This document shows positions 56,601 to 64,000 of a stretch of 64,000 bases of DNA, in pieces. Each line of letters opens with the position of its first letter. Position 1 is the stretch's first letter. This stretch comes from Bradyrhizobium acaciae (GTDB lineage: Bacteria; Pseudomonadota; Alphaproteobacteria; Rhizobiales; Xanthobacteraceae): positions 62,001 through 126,000 of the forward strand of contig NZ_JACMYK010000002.1 of NCBI RefSeq assembly GCF_020889785.1. The letters run 5' to 3'. The notes beneath the pieces were generated by a model. The model saw only the letters and a list, made by a program, of their open reading frames with translations, searched no databases and was not told the DNA's origin. A program made the translations under genes and the position numbers.

Positions 56601-57049
56601 GGATAACCGAAATACACCAGCACACCGTCGCCCATGTACTTTGCAACGAAGCCACCAAAACGGCCCACGGTCTCGGCGACCATCTTCTGATAGGCGGTGA
56701 TGACCTCTCGCAGATCTTCCGGGTCCAAGCGCGCCGATAGTGCGGTTGATCCGACCAAATCTGAGAACATCACCGTAACCTGGCGACGCTCTGCGCGGTC
56801 TTCGGTTCGGGCACTAAGGGCATTTGAGGTCGGCGCAACGTCAGCAGAGGAGTCGCCTCTGCCCGCATTGGCTTTTAGGGCAGAGATTGCTTCGAGAAGT
56901 ATGCGGCGGTGACCAACTGGACCAACGCCGATTTCCTTGAGGTCCTCCTGCGTGAGGCTCGGAAGAACTTCCCCGCTTACCTCGTGCTCGCGGAATGCCG
57001 TTTCGTATCGTTCGAGGCCAAGCCTCCGCAGCCAACCTCCGACATCCAT
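53666..57049 (-). CDS. SAM-domain / class III nucleotide cyclase / AAA ATPase / TPR signalling protein
   Basis: 1127 residues. A SAM domain (about 3-60, WLRRLGLERYETAFREHEVS), then a class III cyclase domain with metal aspartates D97 (FSDLVGST) and D141 (YMGDG), then an ATPase with Walker A GEPGIGKS (313-320), then TPR-like helical repeats to the end. Such proteins resemble AfsR/LuxR-family ATPases fused to cyclases; cAMP synthesis is probable but the substrate-defining residues were not resolved. AGGGGC precedes the ATG at 57049; an upstream start at 57112 lies in non-homologous sequence. No target gene is evident. Confidence 0.87.
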   Translation of the reverse strand: MDVGGWLRRLGLERYETAFREHEVSGEVLPSLTQEDLKEIGVGPVGHRRILLEAISALKANAGRGDSSADVAPTSNALSARTEDRAERRQVTVMFSDLVGSTALSARLDPEDLREVITAYQKMVAETVGRFGGFVAKYMGDGVLVYFGYPQAHEDDAERAVRAGLALVAAITNVKTHAALQTRIGIATGVVVVGDLIGSGPSQEQAIVGDTPNLAARLQGLAKPNRVVLADSTRRLVGSLFELEDLGPQKLKGISGPTPAWAALRLAAVEGRFEAMHASGLTDLVGREEEFDLLLRRWSRAESGLGHVVLLSGEPGIGKSRLTAALLEHLANGPPTRLRYFCSPQHTESALYPLIGQMERAAGLGHNDKPLAKLDKFDAMLAQSSTSPQDAALLAEMLSLPNDGRYPALDSAPEQRREKTLQALTLQIAELARRQPVLMIFEDAHWADPTSLEAIGRMVDRITTLPVLLIVTFRPEFNAPWVGQSHVTSLTLNRLGDSDAATIIARLVGNKTLPADVLAEIVGRTDGIPLFVEEMTKAVLEAESEGAARRTVGVVPSSVLAVPASLHASLMARLDRLGPAKEVAQIGSAIGRGFSHALLAAVAPKSETELISALDGLVQAGLLFRQGDPPQTDYLFKHALVRDAAYGTLLRGTRRTLHSRIADVLEQDPPNSVSTPPEVLAHHYTEAGAIEKAAALWGEAGRRSRARSALAEAEVHLRRALGQIATLPATAALRREQIALQVELVTVLMHTKGYGAAETKTAAERARALIEQAEAIGEPPEDPLLLFSVIYGFWVLNVAGFNGDAARELATQFWQLAARQASSGPILLARRMMGMTLMSVGSPVEAKEHLDSALEMYNAAEHGGLAAHFGTDARVAILEWRSRTLWLLGYPDAARGDALRSFACAREIDQAATLMHALAHSTATLILCGDVDEARLSAAELVALAESKGSSYWSANGRIWEGCLLTLAGRPSKAVEMLTSALDDYRATGATIYVPFAMSYLAAAYARLGRHQHALDAIDNALAMAQSTDERWCEAELYRIKGELTLALPDADQAAAQALFEQALAIARLQQARSWELRAATNIAQLLRDRGERQAACERLAPVYELFTQGFDTPDLQKTKALLDTLE

Positions 57050-57323
57050 GGCGGCGCCCCTGGTTTGCCCGCGATTAATGATCCCCCCGGCGGCGCAGCC
57101 TGTCCAGGGCATTGCAGGTTAAAATGACCGTTTCGGGTCAGACTTGGCTTTCGACAGCCGGTCTTGGCTGACCCGGTCTCGATCCGAAAGCCGACGCTTG
57201 CCGCACCGCGCCAATCGGCTGCATCGGGTCAATAACAGAAGTGCCGCCGCCAGGTTGCCGAGCCTGCGTGAGTCTCTCGTTTGCGACGGGAGCAAAATGA
57301 CCACTACTCGTTTGCGGTAGCAC
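57050..57323. other. Intergenic stretch with imperfect palindrome
   Basis: No gene supported. A dyad GGGTCAG (57135-57141) / CTGACCC (57168-57174) with partly matching inner sequence is visible, and TGACCC-like words recur to about 57240. It may be a degenerate repeat; nothing more can be said. Confidence 0.45.
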
Positions 57324-57575
57324 TCATTGTTTTAGCGCAGCACGCGCGGTCTTGATGTAGTCCATGCATTCGGGCCAATCTTCCTCTATCACCTCGGTCT
57401 CGGCACCGCTAAGCGCCTTGCGCAAGGTTGCCATCACTGGAGCAGGATGTTTCTTCCTGAGCTCGGCCTTGATCATCTCAAGACCCTTCTGACAATCGGA
57501 TTTGTTGTCCGCCAGGACCGCGGTCGCGGTTATCATCACGACTGCCGGTGCGACTAACAAGACTGAACGCAGCAT
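57324..57575 (-). CDS. Small secreted protein of unknown function
   Basis: 83 residues. A signal peptide (MLRSVLLVAPAVVMITATAV, cleavage near LADN) is followed by a helical domain with two cysteines (DCQKGLEM and WPECMDYI). The start at 57575 has GGAGGAGAGG close upstream; a longer form to 57614 is possible but starts with non-signal sequence. No family recognised. Confidence 0.7.
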   Translation of the reverse strand: MLRSVLLVAPAVVMITATAVLADNKSDCQKGLEMIKAELRKKHPAPVMATLRKALSGAETEVIEEDWPECMDYIKTARAALKQ

Positions 57576-57823
57576 ATCCTCTCCTCCATGCCTTTTGCTT
57601 GTTCGGCGGGCCAAGCTCGAAAAAGTCGGCCCGTCAGGCTGCGATCCTTACCGAGTTCTGTTCTGTCTGGCCGTGTGCCTCCTCCACTCGGCAAACGTTT
57701 CGAACGGTTAAAGCTCTCTCCTCGGAACCAACTGCATCGGCAGCCCCTTTGCGGGGCGTAACGTAACGCGCTGAAGGGGCCAGACCTCAGCGTGCGGCAA
57801 CAGCCGCATTTCGAAGCGGCGGG

Positions 57824-57904
57824 TCAAGACAGCAAGTTCGCCGCGGTGAGACCGCCAATACCTGCTCCGACCACTATCGCGTGTCGCCCGAATAAATCTG
57901 TCAT
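57824..57904 (-). pseudogene. 5' remnant of an FAD-dependent oxidoreductase gene
   Basis: A GAGGAATTG ribosome site and ATG at 57904 are followed by 26 codons encoding a typical flavoprotein start ending in the FAD motif VVGAGIGGLTAANLLS, then a TGA stop. No continuation of the flavoprotein is found downstream on this strand, so the gene has been cut off just after the FAD-binding motif. Confidence 0.75.
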
Positions 57905-58418
57905 CGCAATTCCTCAACCACCGTCATAGATGACATGAAGTTTGCTGGGCGCGCGCTGCGAGTGGCAGCATAGTTCCTCAGAGTCAGGGCGATGCCTTGT
58001 GGAATTGCTTAAGACTAGCATTTTGCCCTTAAGCAGCCAGAGGGAATCGGGCTTGAGCGGCAACGGGGCCCAAAGTCTGATCAGGGTCAAACTGAGAAGA
58101 ACCCAGCATGAGCACATGTCTTCCGGGCCCCCAAAATGCGGACATCGCTCGGTGCAGTTGGCTTGTCTCCGACGGGCCAAAAGCGAGCTTGACCCGGGTC
58201 TTCGTCGTGTCCGGCTATTTCGAGACGACGCGCCTGGCCGGCCGAACGGATTGCGCTGTTCGCGCGCTGGACGAACGGCCTGAATCCACCAACCTGATCG
58301 CGCCGACGTGATCTCGGAGCAATTCTGTGCGATTTCGATGAACGGTGCTGCAAATTGCGCAGTAGCGGCGAGCCCCGCGGCACTGTAGACAGTGCCCGCC
58401 ATTCAAGTGGAGACCCAA
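57905..58418. other. Gene-poor stretch before ridA
   Basis: No frame here looks like a gene in codon use, start signal or homology. Sequences such as CCAAAATGCGGACATCGC resemble degenerate repeats I recall from this group. The ridA promoter must lie in its right part. Confidence 0.5.
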
Positions 58419-58769
58419 ATGAGCATTCAGCGTTTCGAAACCGGCCCGCGCATGAGCCAGGCCGTCGTGCACGGCAACACCGTCTATCTCGCCGGCGTCG
58501 TCGCCGGCAAGGCCGCGGGCGGCAGCGTCACCGACCAGACCAAGGACATCCTGTCGATCATCGACGGCCATCTCGCCAAGGCCGGCACCGACAAGTCGAA
58601 GCTGCTCAGCGCGACCATCTACATCACCGACATGAAGACGTTCCCCGAAATGAACGCGGCGTGGGACGCCTGGGTCTCGGAGGGCAACACCCCGGCCCGC
58701 GCCACCGTCGAGGCCAAGCTCGCGGCGCCGCAGTACAATGTCGAGATCATGGTCGTCGCGGCGAAGTAA
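58419..58769 (+). CDS. RidA family protein (reactive enamine/imine deaminase)
   Basis: 116 residues. SIQRFETGPRMSQAVVHGNTVYLAGVV and VSEGNTPARATVEAKLAAPQYNVEIMV match the RidA/YjgF/YER057c family; the conserved arginine is in PARATV. It hydrolyses reactive enamines and imines formed by PLP enzymes. GGAGA precedes the ATG at 58419; an in-frame ATG at 58392 lies before the ribosome site. Confidence 0.92.
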   Translation: MSIQRFETGPRMSQAVVHGNTVYLAGVVAGKAAGGSVTDQTKDILSIIDGHLAKAGTDKSKLLSATIYITDMKTFPEMNAAWDAWVSEGNTPARATVEAKLAAPQYNVEIMVVAAK

Positions 58770-58831
58770 GCACGGCGCAGGTCATCGCCCCGGATTGCAA
58801 AATTGCAATTCGGGGCATTTTCATTTTTCAC

Positions 58832-59983
58832 TCACGCGCTGATCCGCGATCGCTCGCTCGCGGTCTCACCGAGATCGGACTGCAGCCAGCGGGCAATCCG
58901 GCGCCACGGACCGGCCAGAGCCCTGCAGCCCATGAACAGGCCGAGATGACTACACGGCTCGGTGTCGCATTCCAGCCACGCGGGCGGCGTGCCCAACAGC
59001 CGCAACGTCGCAAATGCCTGATCGGCCGGAACAACAATGTCGTTCTCCGCAGCGAGCAGGAAGACGGGCAGCTTCACCGCAGCAAGATCAACCTTGCTGC
59101 CAAGCGCGACAAAGTCTCCAGCCGCAATCCGGTTCTGGCGAAAGATCCAGTCTGTCACTTCGAGATAGTAGGTGCCCGGCAAATCAAGCGTCTCGCGGTT
59201 CCAGCACGTGAAGCGATCGAGCAGGACCCGCGCATCCTCCGACGTGCCGTCGAGCGGCCGCTGCAGCGCCGTCTCCACGTCAAGCAGGCTGAACGGAATG
59301 CTCCAGAGCTGCAGCATGTGCTTGCCGCTGACGATCCCTTCTCCCTGCCGCACCATTGCCTCGAAGCCTTGCTGCGGGAGCGAGGCGACCATCCTGGAAA
59401 GCTCCGACGGCACCGACACGTCGACCGGGCTGCCCGCAAGCACCAGCCGCCGCACCTTGTCGGGAAAGCGCGCCGCATAGAGCAGTGACAGCCATCCACC
59501 CTGACAGAGACCGGCAAGGTCGACGGGCGGCCCGATCGTGTCGACGGCCACGTTGAGGTCGGACAGATAGGTGTCAATCGAGAAATATCGCATCTCCGGT
59601 GCCGCCGAGAGCCAATCCGTGAGATAGAGGCGCGCAATACCCGCCGCCTGCAATGCCTCCATCAAGCTGTGGCCGGGTGCAAGGTCCGCTATGTTCGCGC
59701 GATGCAGCGCGTAGGGCGCACAGACCAGCAGCGGCGAGCCTTCGACAGCTCTCGAGAAATCCAGCAGGCGCATCGATGACAGCTGCAGCGCCACCGAATG
59801 GGCCGTCGTCCAAGGCAGCGTAGCCACTTCGCACGGCGCATCCATGGGCCCGGACGCGCGAGCGGGATACATCTGCGAGTAGATTTCGAGCGCCAATCGC
59901 GTGGCTTCAAACGGCCATAACCAGGCGTACTGCACCCAGCTGGGAGCTGCACTTCGTTCCGATGGATCCGTCTCTTCGTGCAA
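58832..59983 (-). CDS. PhaC-like alpha/beta hydrolase with cysteine nucleophile
   Basis: 383 residues. The nucleophile elbow is AGLCQGGWLSLLY with C160, as in polyhydroxyalkanoate synthases (GxCxGG) rather than serine hydrolases; D315 (AAENDIVVP) and H346 (EPCSHLGLF) complete a likely triad. The length is near that of class III PhaC, but no PhaE gene adjoins. A PHA synthase-like acyltransferase or hydrolase are both possible. The start is TTG at 59983 without a strong ribosome site and is uncertain. Confidence 0.75.
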   Translation of the reverse strand: MHEETDPSERSAAPSWVQYAWLWPFEATRLALEIYSQMYPARASGPMDAPCEVATLPWTTAHSVALQLSSMRLLDFSRAVEGSPLLVCAPYALHRANIADLAPGHSLMEALQAAGIARLYLTDWLSAAPEMRYFSIDTYLSDLNVAVDTIGPPVDLAGLCQGGWLSLLYAARFPDKVRRLVLAGSPVDVSVPSELSRMVASLPQQGFEAMVRQGEGIVSGKHMLQLWSIPFSLLDVETALQRPLDGTSEDARVLLDRFTCWNRETLDLPGTYYLEVTDWIFRQNRIAAGDFVALGSKVDLAAVKLPVFLLAAENDIVVPADQAFATLRLLGTPPAWLECDTEPCSHLGLFMGCRALAGPWRRIARWLQSDLGETASERSRISA

Positions 59984-60178
59984 GCTCGTTCACCGATTTG
60001 ATCGCCACCGAGATAGTCTGGCTGGCGCGGGCAAAAACCTTGACCCGGATCAAGAACCGACGAATTCACGTTGATCACTTTACGCCAAACCCGCTTGGAC
60101 GGCAGCCACGCCGGGACGTCACGATCTCGCGATCCCGGCGTGGCTTGCGCCCAGGCGGTGACACCGCCGCGCCACCGA

Positions 60179-61255
60179 CTATGCGGCGCGTGCCGTGCCC
60201 TTCTCCGCATCGAGCCGGCGTGCGAACAGCCAGCGGAAATAGGTCAGCGGCGCATCGGCGCCGATCGCGAGCAGCTGATAATCCGGATCGGCGTCGAGCA
60301 CCTTCTGCTGCGCCTCGATGAAATCCTTGTCCTCGTTGAAGGCTTCCTCGAGGGAATGCCGCAGCGACAGCGCAATGTTCGGATTGTCGGTGTCGAAATC
60401 GTGCAGATAGTTCCAGAAGAAGTGCGTCGACGAGCGCGTCTCCGGCGTCATGAACTGCGCGTTGCGGTACTGCCGGGTGCCCGGAACCTGAACGCCCTTC
60501 TCCGCGCCCTGCCCGGCCGGCGCGAACATCGTATCGAGCGTGAAGATGCCCGGCACGATCATGCGGCCGACATTGCGGCGATCGACCATATCGGCTTTGT
60601 TCGGGATCACCTTCTTGTGGTAGGGCGGCGCATCGGCGCCCATGTGCCAGCGCTCGACGCGGAAACCGTCGTCCAGCTTCTCGATCGCGACCGGCTTGGT
60701 CTTGTAGGCGTATTCCTCGGAACCGCCGAGCGTGTTGGTGTGCACGAAGGCGAGATGCGCGAAGTCGCTGAGGTTGTCGACGATCAGGAGCCAGTTGGCC
60801 TTGTAGTGCATGTAGCCCGGCAGGCCACGCCATTTGGGATCTTCGAGCGGCGGATAGTCGAGGATCAGCTTCGGATCGGCCTTTTCGGGATCGCCGGTCC
60901 AGATGAAGATCATGTTGTAGCGCTCGACCACGGGATAGCTGCGCACGCCGAGCTTGGCGGGGATCGCGTCCTGACCGGGGATCTGGATGCACTTGCCGTC
61001 GGCCGCGAACTTCATGCCATGATACATGCAGCGGATGTCGTCGCCCTCGACGCGCCCCATCGAGAGCGGCGCGGCGCGATGGCAACAGCGGTCGTCGAGC
61101 GCGACCACCTTTCCGCTGGCGCCGCGATAGATCACGATCGGCCGCTCCAGGATCGTGCGCGCCAGCTTCCTGCCGTCGATCAGCTCGTGGTTCAGCGCCG
61201 CCACATACCAGGCGTTGCGCAGGAAAATTCCGTCGTCAGCCAAGTCAACTGCCAT
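60179..61255 (-). CDS. Rieske aromatic-ring oxygenase, VanA-like
   Basis: 358 residues. The Rieske cluster ligands are C57, H59 (DDRCCHRAAPLS) and C76, H79 (IRCMYHGMKF). The mononuclear iron site is in NLSDFAHLAFVHTNTLG (one Asp and two His). Vanillate demethylase and phenoxybenzoate-type oxygenases belong to this group; the substrate is unknown. GGGAGG precedes the ATG at 61255. The divergent LysR gene at 61363 is the likely regulator. A reductase partner is not found in the window. Confidence 0.9.
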   Translation of the reverse strand: MAVDLADDGIFLRNAWYVAALNHELIDGRKLARTILERPIVIYRGASGKVVALDDRCCHRAAPLSMGRVEGDDIRCMYHGMKFAADGKCIQIPGQDAIPAKLGVRSYPVVERYNMIFIWTGDPEKADPKLILDYPPLEDPKWRGLPGYMHYKANWLLIVDNLSDFAHLAFVHTNTLGGSEEYAYKTKPVAIEKLDDGFRVERWHMGADAPPYHKKVIPNKADMVDRRNVGRMIVPGIFTLDTMFAPAGQGAEKGVQVPGTRQYRNAQFMTPETRSSTHFFWNYLHDFDTDNPNIALSLRHSLEEAFNEDKDFIEAQQKVLDADPDYQLLAIGADAPLTYFRWLFARRLDAEKGTARAA

Positions 61256-61362
61256 ATCACCCTCCCGATGCAATGTTGCTTGCAATGAGGTTTAAGTGAT
61301 CCCGGCCATCGGGATAATCCGATTTGGCTGGACACACTGTACCGGTGGATGGACAATCGGCC

Positions 61363-62271
61363 ATGGAGTGGCGCGACTGGGAGCTGTTTTGCGAGGTTGT
61401 CGAGCATGGCGGCTTCACTGCGGCCGCGCGCGTGCTCGGACATCCCAAATCGAGCCTCAGTGCTGCGGTGCAGCGCCTCGAGGCCAATCTCGGGCTGCGG
61501 CTGATCGAACGGACCACGCGGCACCTGCGGCTGACCGATTCCGGAGACACCATCTACCGCAAGGTGCGCCCGCTGTTCGCGGCACTGCACGACACCCATA
61601 GCGAGGCGCTGGCGATGTCGAGCGCGGTCGCGGGCACCCTGCGCATCAAGGCGCCGTACGAGTTCGGCGCGCATCACGCGGGGCCAGTCGCCTGCGCGGT
61701 GATGGGCCGCTATCCGGAACTCGCGATCCGGATCGACGTCGAGCACGACATCGTCAATCCGATCGCCGAGAACTACGACATCGTGTTCGCGATGCTGGAG
61801 GCGCCGCTGCCGTCGGCCGGCATCGTGATCCGCCGCGTCTTCACCCTCGAGCGCGGCCTGTTCGCGGCACCGGCGCTGCTGGAGAAATCCGGCGAGCCGC
61901 GCACGCTGGATGAGTTGAGACAGCTGCCGCTGCTGACCGGCCCCAGCGATCCACCATGGGCGATCACCGCGCCCGGCGGCGCGGTCGAGCATCTCGCGGT
62001 GGATCGCGCGCGCCTCACCAGCTCGAATGCCCATGTCCGTTTGCAGGCGGCGCTCGCCGGCCATGGCGTGCTGCGGGTCACCGCGAGCTACACCCGCGCC
62101 GCGGTCGCGGCCGGCGAGTTGCGGCGGCTATTGCCGGACCATGCCTGCGAGCCGCTCAACGTGCACGCGCTGCTGCCCGCGCGGCAATTTGTCCCGGCCA
62201 AGGTGCGCTGCTTCCTCGACGCGATGGAGGCGCACGCGCGCGGCGACCCGGAGGCCTATATCAGACCGTAG
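61363..62271 (+). CDS. LysR family transcriptional regulator
   Basis: 302 residues. The helix-turn-helix is in residues 1-62 (DWELFCEVVEHGGFTAAARVL, SSLSAAVQRLEANLGLRLIE) and a substrate-binding domain begins at about residue 88 (GTLRIKAPYEFG). The ATG at 61363 has GGATGGA upstream; a TTG at 61324 is in frame. It is divergent from the Rieske oxygenase, 107 bases apart. Confidence 0.9.
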   Translation: MEWRDWELFCEVVEHGGFTAAARVLGHPKSSLSAAVQRLEANLGLRLIERTTRHLRLTDSGDTIYRKVRPLFAALHDTHSEALAMSSAVAGTLRIKAPYEFGAHHAGPVACAVMGRYPELAIRIDVEHDIVNPIAENYDIVFAMLEAPLPSAGIVIRRVFTLERGLFAAPALLEKSGEPRTLDELRQLPLLTGPSDPPWAITAPGGAVEHLAVDRARLTSSNAHVRLQAALAGHGVLRVTASYTRAAVAAGELRRLLPDHACEPLNVHALLPARQFVPAKVRCFLDAMEAHARGDPEAYIRP

Positions 62272-62379
62272 CCGGCGGCACCGTTCCGCACACGATGACG
62301 TCAGAGGTAATCGATCGGCGCAAGCAAACCTTCGATAGTCCGGACCGCCGCACAGTCCGGCACATCGAAGGAGAGCACC

Positions 62380-62742
62380 ATGACCGATCACGCCACCATC
62401 GCCCGCCGTTATATCGAGCTCTGGAACGAGCGGACGCCGAGCCGGCGCCGCGAGATGCTGAGCGAGAACTGGACTGCCGACGCACGCTATATCGATCCGA
62501 TGATGAGCGGCGACGGCCATGAAGGCGTCGACGCGCTGATCGCGGGCGTGCAGCAGAAGTTTCCGGATTTCACCTTCAAGCTGCTCGGCGAGCCGAACGG
62601 CTTCGGCGACCATGTCCGCTTCTCCTCGGGCCTCGGGCCCGACGGCGTCGACAGCCCGATCAAGGGCACCGACTTCGCCATGCTGAAGGACGGCCGGATC
62701 AGGAGCATCACCGGCTTCCTCGACCAGGTGCCGGGCGCTTAA
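62380..62742 (+). CDS. NTF2-fold (SnoaL-like) protein
   Basis: 120 residues. HATIARRYIELWNERTPSRR, DARYIDPMMSGDGHEGVDAL and the closing GRIRSITGFLDQVPGA are typical of SnoaL-like proteins. AAGGAGAG precedes the ATG. A role in degrading a small organic compound is possible by neighbourhood only. Confidence 0.87.
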   Translation: MTDHATIARRYIELWNERTPSRRREMLSENWTADARYIDPMMSGDGHEGVDALIAGVQQKFPDFTFKLLGEPNGFGDHVRFSSGLGPDGVDSPIKGTDFAMLKDGRIRSITGFLDQVPGA

Positions 62743-62749
62743 CCAGTTC

Positions 62750-62878
62750 CGTCATTCCCCGGTGCGCAATTGCGCACCTGAGGGCAGCCCGAAGGGCTGA
62801 GCCCGGAATCCATCGGGCCGCGAACTCAATGGTGAAATGGATTCCGGGCCCGACGCTGCGCGTCGCCCCGGAATGACG
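62750..62878. repeat. Intergenic inverted repeat
   Basis: CGTCATTCCCCGGTGCGC at the left pairs with GCGTCGCCCCGGAATGACG at the right; inner parts GGAATCCAT and ATGGATTCC also pair. It lies between the NTF2-fold gene and the LuxR-type regulator. Confidence 0.82.
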
Positions 62879-62975
62879 AGCGGATAGAGCTGCTCCTACC
62901 CCAATAGCCAAGACCGCTGCCGCTTCCACGCCCGCGATGTCGCTGCTAGTCTTCCCGAAACACAGGGAGGACACC

Positions 62976-63773
62976 ATGAAGGCCGATTTCGCCTTCAAAA
63001 GCTCTGTCATCAGCGACATCACGCCGGCGCTGCTGGCGATCGGCCGCGACGGCTTTCCGCAGGCGCTGATCGGCGCGCTGCGCCGCGTCGCCGGTGTCGG
63101 TCACTGCATGGTGTTCTCGTTCACGGGCCCGCGATCCGCCGCTTGCCTGCTCGACGTCGGCAACATCCCGACCGGGCACGATCTCGGGGTCGCCTATTCC
63201 GAACATTTCCATCAGGCCGACCCGAACAGGGATGCGGTGTTCGAAGGGCAGGCGCAGGCGGCGCCGATCGTGCTGCCGACCTTCGCCCGCCGCATGTACA
63301 GCGACGGCTACCGCAAGATCTTCTTCGACGATTCCGACATCGTCGACAAATTCGCCTCCGCGATCTGGACCGGCGACACCTGCTTCTACGTCAATTTCTA
63401 CCAGATCACCGAGCAGGGCCGCTTCAGCCGCGAGCAGATCGCGCGCCTGACCGTGGTCGCGCCCGCGTTGACGGCGGCGGTGGCGCGACACTTCCAGCGC
63501 GAGCCGGCACTGGATGTCGACCCGATCGAACGGCTGAAGACCCTGTTTGCGACCACTGAGCCGCTCGCAAGACTGACCGGGCGCGAGCAGGAGGTCTGCC
63601 TGCGGATTCTGTCGGGCCTCAGCTCGGAAGCCATCGCGGCCGATCTCGGCATCGGGCTGCATTCCGCCCTCACCTATCGCAAGCGCGCCTATGACAAGCT
63701 CGGCATCTCCTCGCAGAACGAGCTGTTCGCGATCGCGCTGCGGCTGATGGCGTCCGGACGCCGGCTGAATTGA
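62976..63773 (+). CDS. LuxR-type transcriptional regulator
   Basis: 265 residues. A sensory N-terminal region of about 190 residues (FKSSVISDITPALLAIGRDG, VGHCMVFSF) is followed by a LuxR helix-turn-helix: ARLTGREQEVCLRILSGLSS, IAADLGIGLHSALTYRKRAY. The classical autoinducer-binding residues were not identified, so a quorum-sensing role is not supported. GGGAGG precedes the ATG at 62976; the frame is open to 62937. It lies upstream of a cytochrome P450 gene with a palindrome between them. Confidence 0.88.
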   Translation: MKADFAFKSSVISDITPALLAIGRDGFPQALIGALRRVAGVGHCMVFSFTGPRSAACLLDVGNIPTGHDLGVAYSEHFHQADPNRDAVFEGQAQAAPIVLPTFARRMYSDGYRKIFFDDSDIVDKFASAIWTGDTCFYVNFYQITEQGRFSREQIARLTVVAPALTAAVARHFQREPALDVDPIERLKTLFATTEPLARLTGREQEVCLRILSGLSSEAIAADLGIGLHSALTYRKRAYDKLGISSQNELFAIALRLMASGRRLN

Positions 63774-63797
63774 GGGGGTGCCTTGAACGATGGGCCT

Positions 63798-63823
63798 GTC
63801 TGTCCCAAACGGTAGGGACAGAC
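63798..63823. promoter_or_regulatory. Candidate operator between the LuxR regulator and the P450 gene
   Basis: A perfect 9-base dyad GTCTGTCCC / GGGACAGAC with an 8-base spacer. A TATGCT at 63842-63847 could be a -10 element; with a start site about 7 bases further the dyad would be centred close to -42, the usual place for LuxR-type activator sites. No T tract follows, which speaks against a terminator. Confidence 0.6.
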
Positions 63824-63882
63824 CGGCGACACTCGGGCGCCTATGCTTGGCCCGAAACCCGAGGCCACCCCGAGATCACGCC

Positions 63883-64000
63883 GTGAGCACCGCTCCCCAT
63901 TTCGACATCGACGTCCCTGCCTTCTGGCAGGACCCCTATCCGACGCTCGCACGCATGCGCAAGGAGGCGCCGATCGCCTTCGTGCCGCAGCTCGGCAGCA
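63883..64000 (+). CDS. Cytochrome P450, 5' part
   Basis: The window ends within this gene. The 39 visible residues, starting at GTG 63883, contain FDIDVPAFWQDPYPTLARMR and EAPIAFVPQLGS, the N-terminal pattern of many bacterial cytochromes P450. The heme-binding region is beyond the window. Likely controlled by the adjacent LuxR-type protein (inference). Confidence 0.75.
   Translation, partial: MSTAPHFDIDVPAFWQDPYPTLARMRKEAPIAFVPQLGS

Noticed and set aside
57905..58418. Opposing open frames before ridA
   Set aside because: Low-complexity translations rich in Arg and Ser, no start signals and no similarity I could recognise.
62976..63773. Quorum-sensing LuxR/LuxI system
   Set aside because: No LuxI-type synthase is present and the usual autoinducer-binding residues were not found.

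Overview
The window looks like chromosomal DNA of a high-GC alphaproteobacterium, most likely Bradyrhizobium or a close relative (Nitrobacteraceae). This is inference from gene content: an IalB-family protein, a plant-type GshA, a PodJ-like SEL1-repeat protein, a class I lysyl-tRNA synthetase, a ligase-associated DNA repair set, and several families of dispersed palindromic repeats between genes. No rRNA, tRNA, CRISPR array, insertion sequence or prophage was recognised.

Layout. 1-4.9 kb: end of an IalB gene, an HxlR regulator divergent from a doxX-dsrE-tlpA-like thiol/sulfur operon, then tldD overlapping a signal peptidase gene. 5-9.7 kb: small housekeeping and hypothetical genes, gshA, and a MarR regulator divergent from a glutathione S-transferase with paired palindromes between them. 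10.5-15.9 kb: a minus-strand beta-oxidation operon (acyl-CoA dehydrogenase, thiolase, FadB-type enzyme). 16-22 kb: an NTF2-fold protein and PadR regulator pair, the 1193-residue PodJ-like protein and a membrane ClpP-like protein. 22.4-24.1 kb: a TauE/SafE exporter coupled to a TIGR02186-type gene that is frameshifted here. 24.1-29.4 kb: 2,2-dialkylglycine decarboxylase with a divergent Lrp regulator, an Nramp-type transporter, and a DMT exporter with a divergent LysR regulator.

29.6-38.7 kb holds the four-part ligase-associated DNA repair set in two divergent blocks: PdeM endonuclease with Lhr-like helicase, and MBL-fold exonuclease with ATP-dependent ligase. A Tat-exported solute-binding protein and a methyltransferase lie between the blocks. 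Both the helicase and the ligase carry the same GC-rich palindromic repeat inserted in frame inside the coding sequence, giving the same extra peptide. This is the most unusual feature of the window.

38.7-51.2 kb: DUF6460 protein, RNase Z-like MBL protein, MATE transporter, pyrD with a DUF952 gene, an S24 repressor-like protein, class II aldolase, lysK, a solute-binding protein, a SCO protein with a small membrane partner, a secreted CASAC-motif protein and an FAD-binding dehydrogenase. 51.5-58.4 kb is less dense: small secreted proteins, a divergent pair of lipocalin-like proteins, a large SAM-cyclase-ATPase-TPR protein, and a gene-poor stretch containing the start of a dead flavoprotein gene. 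58.4-64 kb: RidA, a PhaC-like hydrolase with a cysteine nucleophile, a Rieske oxygenase with divergent LysR, another NTF2-fold protein, and a LuxR-type regulator followed by a palindrome and the start of a cytochrome P450 gene, which together suggest a catabolic region continuing to the right.
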